From contig JAXIVH010000012.1 in assembly GCA_036785325.1 (NCBI GenBank), positions 5,761,799 through 5,825,798 on the forward strand: a stretch of DNA of 64,000 bases. Direction: 5' to 3'. The first letter of the stretch is position 1, and every line of letters begins with the position of its first letter. The DNA comes from Urophycis tenuis (Eukaryota; Chordata; Actinopteri; Gadiformes; Phycidae). Positions 11,922-28,516 of the stretch are shown one piece after another. Made by a program: the position numbers and the translations under genes. The notes beneath the pieces were generated by a model. The model had not been told where the DNA came from and did not search any database. It worked only from the letters and a program-made list of their open reading frames with translations.

Positions 11922-12215
11922 ACAACCTGTCACGACGCCGTCCAAGTGCAAACGGCAACCTGTCACGACACCTTCCACGTGAACGACGACCTATCACGAC
12001 ACTGTCCACGTGAACGACGACCTGTCACGACACCATACATGTGCAAACGCCAACCTGTCAGGACACCATCCACGTGAACGACAACCTTTCACGACACCAT
12101 CCAAGTGCAAACGCCGACCTGTCAGGACGCCATCCACGTGAACACAACCTGTCACGACACCATCCAAGTGCAATCGCGAACCTGTCAGGACGCCATCCAC
12201 GTGCCGACGAGTTGC
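11922..12215. repeat. 32-bp minisatellite of unit 5
   Basis: About nine copies of the CCTGTCACGAC/CCTGTCAGGAC repeat, uninterrupted. The position equivalent to the LINE insertion of unit 1 (12009/12010) is empty. Confidence 0.9.
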
Positions 12216-12258
12216 TTTACGGCGAGGTCCCGCCCAATGTCCCGCGGGGCATTAATTA

Positions 12259-12290
12259 GGGACCGAGCCTGTGAAACAGGACGAGGTCCC
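12259..12290. repeat. Junction hairpin
   Basis: A standard 32-nt copy after GGGGCATTAATTA, followed by TATTGTAATTGGTGCG. Confidence 0.9.
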
Positions 12291-12308
12291 TATTGTAATT
12301 GGTGCGTT

Positions 12309-14404
12309 TGTTATTATTATTCTTTCAGGGATCTTTGACGTTGATTTTAACCCCCTGAACATATACGAAAACTCAATTTTTTTTGGCAAAGTTGTCAGGC
12401 CTGGTGAAAAATTTGATATTTTAGGCGTCACGTTCATGTTGTATACTAGGAAGACCTCTAGGTGGCGCTGTTTATGAGCAAAAACCGTAACGCTAATAAC
12501 TCCCGCATAGATTGTCGCACATTCAAAATCTTTATATCTACCCATGCGGGCAATCATGCTGCACCTCCTGATGTAGGCCACGCCCACTTCCGCCTGCCAT
12601 TTTTTTGGGCTATAACGCAAAAATGCAAAAAAAGTGCTGCAACGGGCTCAAAACATAGGGCTTTCTCCGATTCGCACGAAACTGGACATTTACCATCCCC
12701 AGACTGAATGATGAAAAAACTGTCATGTGAAGTATGTTGAAATTCTTTATACTAAGCGCGTCATAAAATTTTTTAGATGTGTCAATTTTACGTAAAAAAA
12801 GGAAGTGGACCATATCTCCACAATGCTATGTCCGTTCAACACCAAACTTGAGACCCTACTTTGGTATATGTCCCTCATGCATACTACAAAATTTCTGCTC
12901 ATTGCCACTATGTGGCGCTCTTTAAAATCAAGAAGTTTATAACTCCACATTGGCAAGTGCAATTAACACAAAACTTGGTTTGCACATAGCCCATGGTGCC
13001 CTGAGGAGTGGCTCAAAAGGGGGAAAAAATTCTGCCACTGGATGGCGCTCTAAAAGCAGCGTAAATCACTGTGCAAACACCGTAATAGTTATGAATATGA
13101 AATTCACTGGACACGTGTATAGTGCTGCCCAAAGCTCACATACCAAAAATCGTGCTTGTCGTCGTAGAAGCGCCCCCTACAGGCTTAAAAAACAACAGCC
13201 CCGACACCACGTTTGACCTACATGTATGAAACTCGGTAGGCACGTTACACAGGCCCAGACCTACAAAAAAGCCTCTTGGACCCATACCCCTCAACCCACC
13301 GGAAGTCAGATATTTGCATAAATGTTTTGCAATTTTTGCGTTTTATTTGAACGAACTCCTCCCAGGAGATTTGCCGGTTGGGCTTCAAATTAATTCTGTA
13401 GGTTCCCAACATGGAACTTTGGAAAAGTTGTGCTATTTGGGACTCTACGTCAAAGGGCGTGGCCACGGCGTTCCGTCAAAGTCGGCCATAATCAATTTTT
13501 TCGTTTTTTCCACGACACCGAGTTTCACCGATATGTATAAAACTCGGTATGGATATTAACCTGGCCTAGCCCTACAAAAAAGCCTGTTGGACCGATACCA
13601 AAAAACCCACCGGAAGTCAGATATTTCCATTTAAATTTTTGCCATTTTCGATTTTCGCGTCCTATTTGAACGAACTCCTCCCAGGGGATTTGTCGCTTGG
13701 GCTCCAAATTTTTGGGGTAGATTCAGAAGATGGTTCTTACCAAAAGTTGTGCTATTTGGGACTCTACGTCGAAGGGCGTGGCCAGGTCGTGCCGTCAAAG
13801 TCGGCAATATTCAAATTTTGTCGTTTTTATACCCATGTTTGTGAACGAACTCCTCCCAAGGCAATTGTCTGTTCTGCTTCAAAATTGGTCAGTACATCTA
13901 AAACGTGGTTCTTAACCAAAGTTGTGCTATTTACGACTCTACCTCGAAGGGCGTGGCCAGGGCGTGCCGTCAAAGTCGGCGATATTAAACTATGTCGTCT
14001 TTTATACCCATGTTTGTGAACGAACTCCTCCCAAGGGATTTATCTGTTCTGGTTCAAAATTGGTCAGTACAGCTAAAACGTGGTTCTTAACCAAACTTGT
14101 GCTATTTGCGACTGTACCTCGAAGGGCGTGGCCAGGGCGTGCCGTCAAATTCGGCCATACCGCACAGTGCGTGGACAGTCGCAAACGAGAACCTGTCACG
14201 ACGCCATCCATGTGCAAACGGCAACCAGTCACGATACCGTCCACGTGAACGACGACCTATCACGACACCCACGTGAACACAACCTGTCACGACACCATCC
14301 AAGTGCAAACGCCGACCTGTCAGGACGCCATCCACGTGCCGACGAGTTGCTTTACGGCGAGGTCCCGCCCAATGTCCCGCGGGGCATTAACCCTAGTTAT
14401 TATT
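12309..14404. repeat. Unit 6: intermediate unit
   Basis: The left edge is TTATTATTATTCTTTCAGGG. Site AGGTGGCGCTG lies near 12461 and the CTCF-like variant GCCACTATGTGGCGCTC at 12904-12920. It has two ~310-bp segments, three ~173-bp sub-repeats, a minisatellite (14188-14345) and the variant palindrome near 14371. It ends CCCTAGTTATTATTA with no ATCT. Confidence 0.85.
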
Positions 14405-14405
14405 A

Positions 14406-14572
14406 GGGACCGAGCCTGTGAAACAGGACGAGGTCCCTTTTGAAATTGATCCGTTTATTATTATTATTATTATTAGGGACCGAGCCTGTGAAACAGGACG
14501 AGGTCCCTTTTGTTTTTGATTCGTTTATTATTATTATTTAGGGACCGAGCCTGTGAAACAGGACGAGGTCCC
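14406..14572. repeat. Three junction hairpins (14406, 14476, 14541)
   Basis: Three standard copies lie 70 and 65 bp apart. The excess over 55 bp comes from TTA triplets in the spacers. Downstream arms alternate between TTTTGAAATTG, TTTTGTTTTTG and TATTGTTTTTG. Confidence 0.9.
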
Positions 14573-14576
14573 TATT

Positions 14577-16608
14577 GTTTTTGTTATTTGGGGATCTTTG
14601 ACGTTGATTTTAACCCCCTGAACATATACGAAAACTCAATTTTTTTTGACAGAGTTATCACACCTGGTGAAAAATTATTTATTCTATGCGACACGTTAAT
14701 GTCTCACCTATAGGTGGCGCTATTTAAAAAAAAACACTGTAATGCTAATAACTCCTGCATACTTTGTCGCACACTCAAAATGTTTATATCCACACATGCG
14801 GGCAAACATGCTGCACCTCCTGATGTAGGCCACGCCCATTTCCGCCATGACTTTTTTTTGGCTACAACGCAAAAACTCAAAAAAGTGCGTCCTAGACATC
14901 TATTGCATGTGGCTTTCACCGATTTGCACGAAACTCCACATGTAGCATCTACATTCTGTATCATGAAAATAACTAATTGGAAGTTTATTGAAATTCCCGA
15001 AGATAAGCGTGTTATAGTGCTTTATATATTTTTATAGATGTCTACATTTTACGTAAAAAACGTAAGTGGACAATTTGTCCACATTGCTATGTCCGTTCGA
15101 CACCAAACTTGGAGCCCTACTTCTCTGTACCTCCTTTATGCATCTCACAAAATTTGTGGTCATTTCCCCCAGGTGGCGCTCATTAAAATCAAGAAGTTTA
15201 TATCTCAACATTGGCAATTGATATTTAAATGAAACTTGGTATGCGGCTAGCTCATGGCGCCCTGAGGCGTGGTTCAAAACGGGGAAAAAATTCTGCCAGT
15301 GGATGGCGCTCTAAAAGCAGCGTAAATTACTGTGCAAACACCGTAATAGTTACGAATATGAAATTCACTGGACACATGTAGAGTGCTGCCCAAAGCTCAC
15401 ATACCAAAAATCGTGCTTGTCGTGGTAGTAGCGCCCCCTACAGGCTTTAAAAACAACAGCCCCGACACCACGTTTCACCTACATGTATGAAACTCGGTAG
15501 GCACGTTATACAGCCCCAGACCTACAAAAAAGCCTCTTGGACCCATACCCCTTAAAGCACCGGAAGTCAGATATTTGCATTTGACCTTTGCAATTTTCGC
15601 GTTGTATTTGAACGAACTCCTCCCAGGGGATTTGTTGCTTGGGCTCCAAATTTTTTGGGTAGATTCAGAAGATGGTTCTTACCAAAAGTTGTGCTATTTG
15701 GGACTCTACCTCAAAGGGCGTGGCCACGGCGTTCAATCAAAATCGGCCATAATCAATTTTGTCGTTTTTTCCACGACACCGACTTTAACCGATATGTTTG
15801 AAACTTGGTATGGATGTTACCCTGGCCTAGCCCTACAAAAAAGCCTATTGGACCGATACCAAAAAACCCACCGGAAGTCAGATATTTTCATTTTAATTTT
15901 TGTCATTTTCGATTTTCGCGTCCTATTTGAACGAACTCCTCCCAGGGGATTTGTCGCTTGGCCTCCAAATTTTTGGGGTAGATTCAGAAGATGATTCTCA
16001 CCAAAAGTTGTGCTATTTGCGACCCTACCTCAAAGGGCGTGGTCATGGCTTTCCTTCAAAGTCGGCCATATTCAATTTTGTCGTCTTTTATACCCATGTT
16101 TGTGAACGAACTCCTCCTATGGGATTTTTCCGTTCTGCTTCAAAATTGGTCAGTGCATTTGAAACGTGGTTCTTAACTATAGTTGTGCTATTTGCGACTC
16201 TACCTCAAAGGGCGTGGCCATGGCGTGCCGTCAAAGTCGGCCATATTCAATTATTTCGTCTTTTATACCCATGTTTGTGAACAAACTCCTCCCAAGGGAT
16301 TTTTTCGTTCTGCTTCAAAATTGGTCAGTGCATTTGAAACGTGGTTCTTAACTAAAGTTGTGCTATTTATGGCTCTACCTCGAAGGGCGTGGCCAGGGTG
16401 TGCCGTCAAACTCGGCCATACAGCACAGTGCGTGGACAGCCACAAACGAGAACCTGTCACGCCATCCTTGAGCAAACGACGACCTGTCACGACTTCATCC
16501 ATGTGAACGACGAACTGTCACGACGCCATCCACGTGCCGACGAGTCAATTTTTACGGCGAGGTCCCCCCAAATGTCCCGCGGGACATTAACCCAATTTAG
16601 ATCGATCA

Positions 16609-16642
<34 letters not shown>

Positions 16643-16649
16643 ATTATTA
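14577..16649. repeat. Unit 7: type B unit, first half of the 4.3-kb dimer
   Basis: Almost the same as unit 2 at an offset of 11123 bp, and as unit 9 at 4304 bp. The strong CTCF-like position is altered here (CCCCCAGGTGGCGCTC, near 15166-15181). The palindrome lies near 16572 and there are only eight ATCT copies (16609-16640). Confidence 0.88.
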
Positions 16650-16682
16650 GGGACCGAGCCTGTGAAACAGGACGAAGGTCCC
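16650..16682. repeat. Junction hairpin
   Basis: A 33-nt copy with ACGAAGGTCCC. TATTGTTATTGGTCC follows. Confidence 0.9.
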
Positions 16683-16689
16683 TATTGTT

Positions 16690-16803
16690 ATTGGTCCATT
16701 TGTGATTATTTTCTAGGAACTTTGAGGTTGATTTGCACTATCTGAACATATACGAAAACTCAATTTTTTTTGGCACATCTCTCAGGCCTGGTGAAAATTG
16801 ATA
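16690..16803. repeat. Unit 8a: left-end fragment of about 110 bp
   Basis: A left edge (GATTATTTTCTAGGAACTTTGAGG) and the first ~100 bp of a unit, up to CAGGCCTGGTGAAAATTGATAT. It is then interrupted by a second left edge. It shows how short a copy can be. Confidence 0.85.
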
Positions 16804-18843
16804 TATTTATTATTATTTCTAGGAACTTTGAGGTTGATTTGCGCTATCTGACCCTATATGAAAACTCATTTTTTTTTGGCAAAGTTGTCAGGCCTGCTGA
16901 AAATAGATGTATGATATGTGTCATGTTCATGTCGCTCACTAGGAAAGCCTCTTGGTGGCGCTGTTTATGAGCAACCTCTGTAACGCCTATAACTTCCGCA
17001 AAAATTGCCGCACATTCAAAAACGTTATATCTACGGATTCGGGCAATTGTGCTGCACCTCGCTGTGTCATCGTGTTGTATTTCCGCCTGCCTTCGTTTTC
17101 GCGCAAAATCGCAAAAACTGAAAAACAGCTTTTACAGCCTCAATCCATCAGGCTTTCTCCGATATGCACGAATCTCGACATGTAGCATGTCCCCACTGAA
17201 CTCTAGAAAAACTCCATATAAAGTATGTTGAAATTCTCTATAGTCAGCGCGTTATAAAAATTTTAAGATTTGTCAATTTTCTGTAAAAACAGGAAGTGGA
17301 CCATATCTCCACAATGCTATATTCTTTCGACACCAAATTTTGGTCCCTACCTCGGAATATGTCCTCCATGCTAGCTACCAAATTTCGAGTCATTGCCACT
17401 AGAGGGCGCTCTTTAAAATCAAGAAGTTTATACCTCCATATTGGCAAGTGCTATTAACACAAAACTTGGTAGCCACATACCTCAGGGCTCCTTGAGGCAG
17501 GGGTTAAAAGGACACAAAAATTCTGCCACGGGATGGCGCTCTAAAATCAGCATAAATCACTGTGCGAACACCATAATAGTTATGAATATGAAATTCACAG
17601 GACACGTGTATACCTCTGCCAAAACCTCACTTACCAAAAATCGTGCTTGTCGTCGTAATAGCGCCCCCTATAGGCTTTAAAAACGACAGCCCCGACACCA
17701 CGTTTCACTTACATGTATGAAACTCAGTAGGCCCATTAAGCAGGCCCAGACCTACAAAAAACCCTCTTGGACCCATACCCGATAACCCACCGGAAGTCAG
17801 ATATTTGCCTTCAAAGTTGCGATTTTTTGCGATTTTTGCATCCTATTTGAACGAACTCCTCCCAGGGGATTAGCCCGTTGGGCTTCAAAATTTTTGTGTA
17901 GGTTCAGAACGTAGGACTTGACAAAAGTTGTGCTATTTGGGACTCTACCTCAAAGGGCGTGGCCACGGCGTTCCGTCAAAATCGGCCATAATCCATTTTT
18001 TTGCTTTTTCCAAGACACCGACTTTAACCGATATGTTTGAAACTCGGTATGGATGTTAACCTGGCCTAGCCCTACAAAAAAGCCTCTTGGACCCATGCCA
18101 TAAAACCCACCGAAAGTCAGATATTTTCGTTTCAATTTTTGCCATTTTCGATTTTCGCGTCCTATTTGAACGAACTCCTCCCAGGGGATTTGTCGCTTGG
18201 GCTCCAAATTTTTGGGGTAGATTCAGAACACGATTCTCACCAAAAGTTGTGCTATTTGCGACCCTACCTTAAAGGGCGTTGTCATGGCTTTCCTTCAAAG
18301 TCGGCCATATTCAATTATGTCGTTTTTATACCCATGTTTGTGAACGAACTCCTCCCATGGGATTTTTCCGTTCTGCTTCAAAATTGGCCAGTGCATTTAA
18401 AACGTGGTTCTTAACTAAAGTTGTGCTTTTTGCGACTCTACGTAGAAGGGCGTGGCCATGGCGTGCCGTCAAATTCGGCCATATTCAATTATTTCGTATT
18501 TTATACCCATGTTTGTGAACAAATTCCTCCCAAGGGATTTTACCGTTCTGCTTCAAAATTGGTCAGTGCATTTGAAACGTGGTTCTTAACTAAAGTTGTG
18601 CTATTTACGGCTCTACCTCGAAGGGCGTGGCCAGGGTGTGCCGTCAAAGTCGGCCATACCGCACAGTGCGTGGACAGCCACAAACGAGAACCTGTCACGC
18701 CATCCTTGAGCAAACGACGACCTGTCACGACTTCATCCATGTGAACGACAAACTGTCACGACGCCATCCACGTGCCGACGAGTCAATTTTTACGGCGAGG
18801 TCCCCCCAAATGTCCCGCGGGACATTAATTATTAGTTATTATT
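16804..18843. repeat. Unit 8: type A unit, second half of the 4.3-kb dimer
   Basis: The left edge is TTATTATTTCTAGGAAC. The main CTCF-like site is 17395-17411. It has two ~310-bp segments and ~173-bp sub-repeats. The palindrome is near 18810, followed by ATTAATTATTAGTTATTA with no ATCT. It matches unit 10 at an offset of about 4290 bp in the body. Confidence 0.88.
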
Positions 18844-18844
18844 A

Positions 18845-18876
18845 GGGACCGAGCCTGTGAAACAGGACGAGGTCCC
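18845..18876. repeat. Junction hairpin
   Basis: A standard copy followed by TATTGTTTTTGTTATTTGGGG, the type B left edge. Confidence 0.9.
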
Positions 18877-18879
18877 TAT

Positions 18880-23180
<4,301 letters not shown>

Positions 23181-23183
23181 TTA

Positions 23184-23398
23184 GGGACCGAGCCTGTGAA
23201 ACAGGACGAGGTCCCTTTTGAAATTGATTCGTTTATTAGGGACCGAGCCTGTGAAACAGGACGAGGTCCCTTTTGAAATTGATTCGTTTTTAGGGACCGA
23301 GCCTGTGAAACAGGACGAGGTCCCTTTTGAAATTGATCCGTTTATTTTTCTTCTAAATTATTATTAGGGACCGAGCCTGTGAAACAGGACGAGGTCCC
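23184..23398. repeat. Four junction hairpins (23184, 23239, 23293, 23367)
   Basis: The largest hairpin cluster in the window, with steps of 55, 54 and 74 bp. All four keep both stems intact. The spacers are TTTTGAAATTGATTCG or -GATCCG plus TTA/TTT runs. Confidence 0.92.
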
Positions 23399-23414
23399 TT
23401 TTGAAATTGGTCCG

Positions 23415-24923
23415 TTTATTATTATTATTATTCCTATTATTATTTCAGGGATCTTTGAGGTTGATTTGCACTATCTGAACATATATGAAAACTCAATTTT
23501 TTTTGGCAAAGTTGTCAGGCCTGGTGAAAAATTGTATATTCTAGGCATCACGTTCATGTCGCACACTAGGAAAGCCTCTAGGTGGCGCTGTTTATGAGCA
23601 ATGTCTGTAACGCCTATAACTTCCGCAAAATTTGGCGTACATTCAAAAACGTTACATCTCCAGATTCGGGCAAACGTGCTGCACCTCGCTGTGTCAACGT
23701 GTTGGGAGTCCGTCTGCCTTCGTTTTCGCGCAAAATCGCAAAAACTAAAAAACAGCGTTTACAGCCTCAATCCATCAGGCTTTCTCCGATATGCACGAAA
23801 ATTGACATGTAGCATGTGCCGACTGAAATATGCAAAAACACCATATAAAGTATGTTGAAATTATCTATAGTCAGCGCGTTACAAAACTTTAAAGATTTGT
23901 CAATTTTCTGTAAAAACAGAAAGTGGACCATATCTCCACAATGCTATATTCTTTCGACACCAAATTTTAATCCCAACCTCGGAATATGTCCTCCATGCTA
24001 GCTACCAAATTTCTGGTCATTGCCACTAGAGGGCGCTCTTTAAAATCAAGAAGTTTATATCTCCATATTGGCAAGTGCTTTTAACACAAAACTTGGTAGG
24101 CACATACCTCAGGGCTCCCTGAGGCAGGGGTTAAAAGGACACAAAAATTCTGCCACGGGATGGCGCTCTAAAATCAGCATAAATCACTGTGCAAACACCA
24201 TAATAGTTATGAATATGAAATTCACAGGACACGTGTATACCTCTGCCAAAACCTCACTTACCAAAAATCGTGCTTGTCGTGGTAATAGCGCCCCCTATAG
24301 GCTTTAAAAACGACAGCCCCGACACCACGTTTCACCTACATGTATAAAACTCGGTAGGCGCGTTAACCAGGCCCAGACCTACAAAAAAGCCTCTTGGACC
24401 CATACCCGTTAACCCACCGGAAGTCAGATATTTGCCTTCAAAGTTGCGATTTTTTGCGATTTTCGCATCCTATTTGAACGAACTCCTCCCAGGGGATTTG
24501 CCCGTTGGGCTCCAAATTTTTTGGGTAGATTCAGGAGATGGGTCTTACCAAAAGTTGTGCTATTTGCGACTCTACCTCAAAGGGCGTGGCCACGGCGTTC
24601 CGTCAAAATCGGCCATAATCCATTTTTTGGCTTTTTCCAAGACACCGACTTTAACCGATATGTTTGAAACTCGGTATGGATGTTAACCTGGCCTAGCCCT
24701 ACAAAAAAGCCTCTTGGACCCATGCCATAAAACCCACCGAAAGTCAGATATTTTCGTTTCAATTTTTGCCATTTTCGATTTTCGCGTCCTATTTGAACGA
24801 ACTCCTCCCAGGGGATTTGTCGCTTGGGCTCCAAATTTTTGGGGTAGATTCAGAACATGATTCTCACCAAAAGTTGTGCTATTTGCGACCCTACCTCAAA
24901 GGGCGTGGTCGTGGCTTTCCTTC
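23415..24923. repeat. Unit 11: type A unit, right end truncated
   Basis: Standard body with the CTCF-like site at 24022-24038 and two ~310-bp segments. It stops in the sub-repeat at GGCTTTCCTTCA, directly joined to TTATTATT of unit 12. From about 24680 it matches unit 12 at a 1508-bp offset. Confidence 0.88.
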
Positions 24924-26431
24924 ATTATTATTATTATTATTTCGGGGAACTTTGACGTTGATTTGCACTATCTGAACATATACGAAAACTCAATTTTTTT
25001 TGGCAAAGTTGTCAGGCCTGGTGAAAAATTTGATATTCTATGCGTTACGTCCCTGTCGCACACTAGAAAGGCCTCTAGGTGGTGCTGTTTTTGACCAAAA
25101 TTCGTGAACGCTAATAACTCCAACAACTCCTGCAAGGATTGTCGCACATTCAAAAACTTTATATCCACACATGCGGGCAAACATGCTGCACCTCGGGATC
25201 TAGGTCACGCCCACTTCCGCCTGACTTTTTTTTTTGCTACAACGCAAAAACGCAAAAAAAGTGCGTCTGCAGCTTCCAATCATGGGGCTTTCTCCGATTC
25301 GCACGAAACTCAACAGGTAGCATCCAACGACTGAACCATGACAAAATGTCATATGAAGTATGTTGAAATTCTCTATAGTTAGCGCGTTATAATTTTTTTT
25401 CTCTTTGTCAATTTTCTGTAAAAACAGGAAGTGGACCATATCTCCACAATGCTATATTCTTTCGACACCAAATTTTGGTCCCTACCTCGGAATATGTCCC
25501 TCATGCTAGCTACCAAATTTCTGGTCATTGCCCCTAGAGGGCGCTCTTTAAAATCAAGAAGTTTATTCCTCCATATTGGCAAGTGCTATTAACACAAAAC
25601 TTGGTAGGCACATACCTCAGGGCTCCCTGAGGCAGGGGTTAAAAGGACACAAAAATTCTGCCACGGGATGGCGCTCTAAAATCAGCATAAATCACTGTGC
25701 AAACACCATAATAGTTATGAATATGAAATTCACAGGACACGTGTATACCTCTGCCAAAACCTCACATACCAAAAATCGTGCTTGTCGTGGTAATAGCGCC
25801 CCCTACAGGCTTTAAAAACGACAGCCCCGACACCACGTTTCACTTACATGTATGAAACTCGGTAGGCCCATTAACCAGGACCAGACCTACAAAAAAGCCT
25901 CTTGGACCCATACCCGTTAACCCACCGGAAGTCAGATATTTGCCTTCAAAGTTGCGAATTTTTGCGATTTTCGCATCCTATTTGAACGAACTCCTCCCAG
26001 GGGATTGGCCCGTTGGGCTCCAAATTTTATGGGTAGATTCAGGAGATGGGTCTTACCAAAAGTTGTGCTATTTGCGACTCTACCTCAAAGGGCGTGGCCA
26101 CGGCGTTCCGTCAAAATCGGCCATAATCCATTTTTTGGCTTTTTCCAAGACACCGACTTTAACCGATATGTTTGAAACTCGGTAGGGATGTTAACCTGGC
26201 CTAGCCCTACAAAAAAGCCTCTTGGACCCATGCCATAAAACCCACCGAAAGTCAGATATTTTCGTTTCAATTTTTGCCATTTTCGATTTTCGCGTCCTAT
26301 TTGAACGAACTCCTCCCAGGGGATTTGTCGCTTGGGCTCCAAATTTTTGGGGTAGATTCAGAACATGATTCTCACCAAAAGTTGTGCTATTTGCGACCCT
26401 ACCTCAAAGGGCGTGGTCGTGGCTTTCCTTC
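24924..26431. repeat. Unit 12: first copy of the 1508-bp tandem duplication
   Basis: The left edge is TTATTATTATTATTATTTCGGGGAAC. The type C body has the signature AACTCCAACAACTCC and GGTGGTGCTG in place of GGTGGCGCTG. The CTCF-like site is 25530-25546. It ends at GGCTTTCCTTCA like unit 11. Confidence 0.9.
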
Positions 26432-28516
26432 ATTATTATTATTATTATTTCGGGGAACTTTGACGTTGATTTGCACTATCTGAACATATACGAAAACTCA
26501 ATTTTTTTTGGCAAAGTTGTCAGGCCTGGTGAAAAATTTGATATTCTATGCGTTACGTCCCTGTCGCACACTAGAAAGGCCTCTAGGTGGTGCTGTTTTT
26601 GACCAAAATTCGTGAACGCTAATAACTCCAACAACTCCTGCAAGGATTGTCGCACATTCAAAAACTTTATATCCACACATGCGGGCAAACATGCTGCACC
26701 TCGGGATCTAGGTCACGCCCACTTCCGCCTGACTTTTTTTTTTGCTACAACGCAAAAACGCAAAAAAAGTGCGTCTGCAGCTTCCAATCATGGGGCTTTC
26801 TCCGATTCGCACGAAACTCAACAGGTAGCATCCAACGACTGAACCATGACAAAATGTCATATGAAGTATGTTGAAATTCTCTATAGTTAGCGCGTTATAA
26901 TTTTTTTTCTCTTTGTCAATTTTCTGTAAAAACAGGAAGTGGACCATATCTCCACAATGCTATATTCTTTCGACACCAAATTTTGGTCCCTACCTCGGAA
27001 TATGTCCCTCATGCTAGCTACCAAATTTCTGGTCATTGCCCCTAGAGGGCGCTCTTTAAAATCAAGAAGTTTATTCCTCCATATTGGCAAGTGCTATTAA
27101 CACAAAACTTGGTAGGCACATACCTCAGGGCTCCCTGAGGCAGGGGTTAAAAGGACACAAAAATTCTGCCACGGGATGGCGCTCTAAAATCAGCATAAAT
27201 CACTGTGCAAACACCATAATAGTTATGAATATGAAATTCACAGGACACGTGTATACCTCTGCCAAAACCTCACATACCAAAAATCGTGCTTGTCGTGGTA
27301 ATAGCGCCCCCTACAGGCTTTAAAAACGACAGCCCCGACACCACGTTTCACTTACATGTATGAAACTCGGTAGGCCCATTAACCAGGACCAGACCTACAA
27401 AAAAGCCTCTTGGACCCATACCCGTTAACCCACCGGAAGTCAGATATTTGCCTTCAAAGTTGCGAATTTTTGCGATTTTCGCATCCTATTTGAACGAACT
27501 CCTCCCAGGGGATTGGCCCGTTGGGCTCCAAATTTTATGGGTAGATTCAGGAGATGGGTCTTACCAAAAGTTGTGCTATTTGCGACTCTACCTCAAAGGG
27601 CGTGGCCACGGCGTTCCGTCAAAATCGGCCATAATCCATTTTTTGGCTTTTTCCAAGACACCGACTTTAACCGATATGTTTGAAACTCGGTAGGGATGTT
27701 AACCTGGCCTAGCCCTACAAAAAAGCCTCTTGGACCCATGCCATAAAACCCACCGAAAGTCAGATATTTTCGTTTCAATTTTTGCCATTTTCGATTTTCG
27801 CGTCCTATTTGAACGAACTCCTCCCAGGGGATTTGTCGCTTGGGCTCCAAATTTTTGGGGTAGATTCAGAACATGATTCTCACCAAAAGTTGTGCTATTT
27901 GCGACCCTACCTCAAAGGGCGTGGTCATGGCTTTCCTTCAAAGTCGGACATATTCAATTGTGTCGTTTTTATACCCATGTTTGTGAACGAACTCCTCCCA
28001 TGGGATTTTCCCGTTCTGCTTCAAAATTGGTCAGTGCATTTAAAACGTGGTTCTTAACTAAAGTTGTGCTATTTGCGACCCTACCTCAAAGGGCGTGGTC
28101 ATGGCTTCCCGTCAAAGTCGGCCATATTCAATTATTTCGTCTTTTATACCCATGTTTGTGAACAAATTCCTCCCAAGGGATTTTTCCGTTCTGCTTCAAA
28201 ATTGGTCAGTGCATTTGAAACGTGGTTCTTAACTAAAGTTGTTCTATTTACGGCTCTACCTCAAAGAGCGTGGCCAGGGTGTGCCGTCAAAGTCGGCCAT
28301 ACCGCACAGTGCGTGGACAGCCACAAACGAGAACCTGTCACGCCATCCTTGAGCAAACGACGACCTGTCACGACTTCATCCATGTGAACGACGAACTGTC
28401 ACGACGCCATCCACGTGCCGACGAGTCAATTTTTACGGCGAGGTCCCCCCAAATGTCCCGCGGGACATTAACCCAATTTAGATATATCTATCAATCAATC
28501 AATCAATCCATCTATC
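26432..28516. repeat. Unit 13: second copy of the 1508-bp duplication, then a full right end
   Basis: Its first ~1.49 kb looks identical to unit 12 by reading. The two part at 26419/27927 (GTCGTGG against GTCATGG). It continues with sub-repeats, minisatellite and palindrome (near 28454), and ends in a short AATC/ATCT run. The CTCF-like site is 27038-27054. Confidence 0.9.

Larger units (their letters stand above)
9878..12257. repeat. Unit 5: intermediate unit with a TTAGGG tract
   Basis: The left edge is TTCTTCTTCTTATTATTTCAGGG. The body differs from type A (GCATACTATGTCGCAC) and its CTCF-like site is GCCACTATGTGGCGCTC at 10484-10500. A TTAGGG tract at 11411 joins two non-adjacent parts of the unit, as in unit 1. 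A long minisatellite occupies 11922-12215. The palindrome is the variant CCCGCGGGGCATTA, with no ATCT array. Confidence 0.85.

Noticed and set aside
11922..12215. CRISPR-like array of 32-bp repeats
   Set aside because: Repeat and 'spacer' are both degenerate copies of one 32-bp minisatellite, with no unique spacers, and the context is a eukaryotic repeat array.
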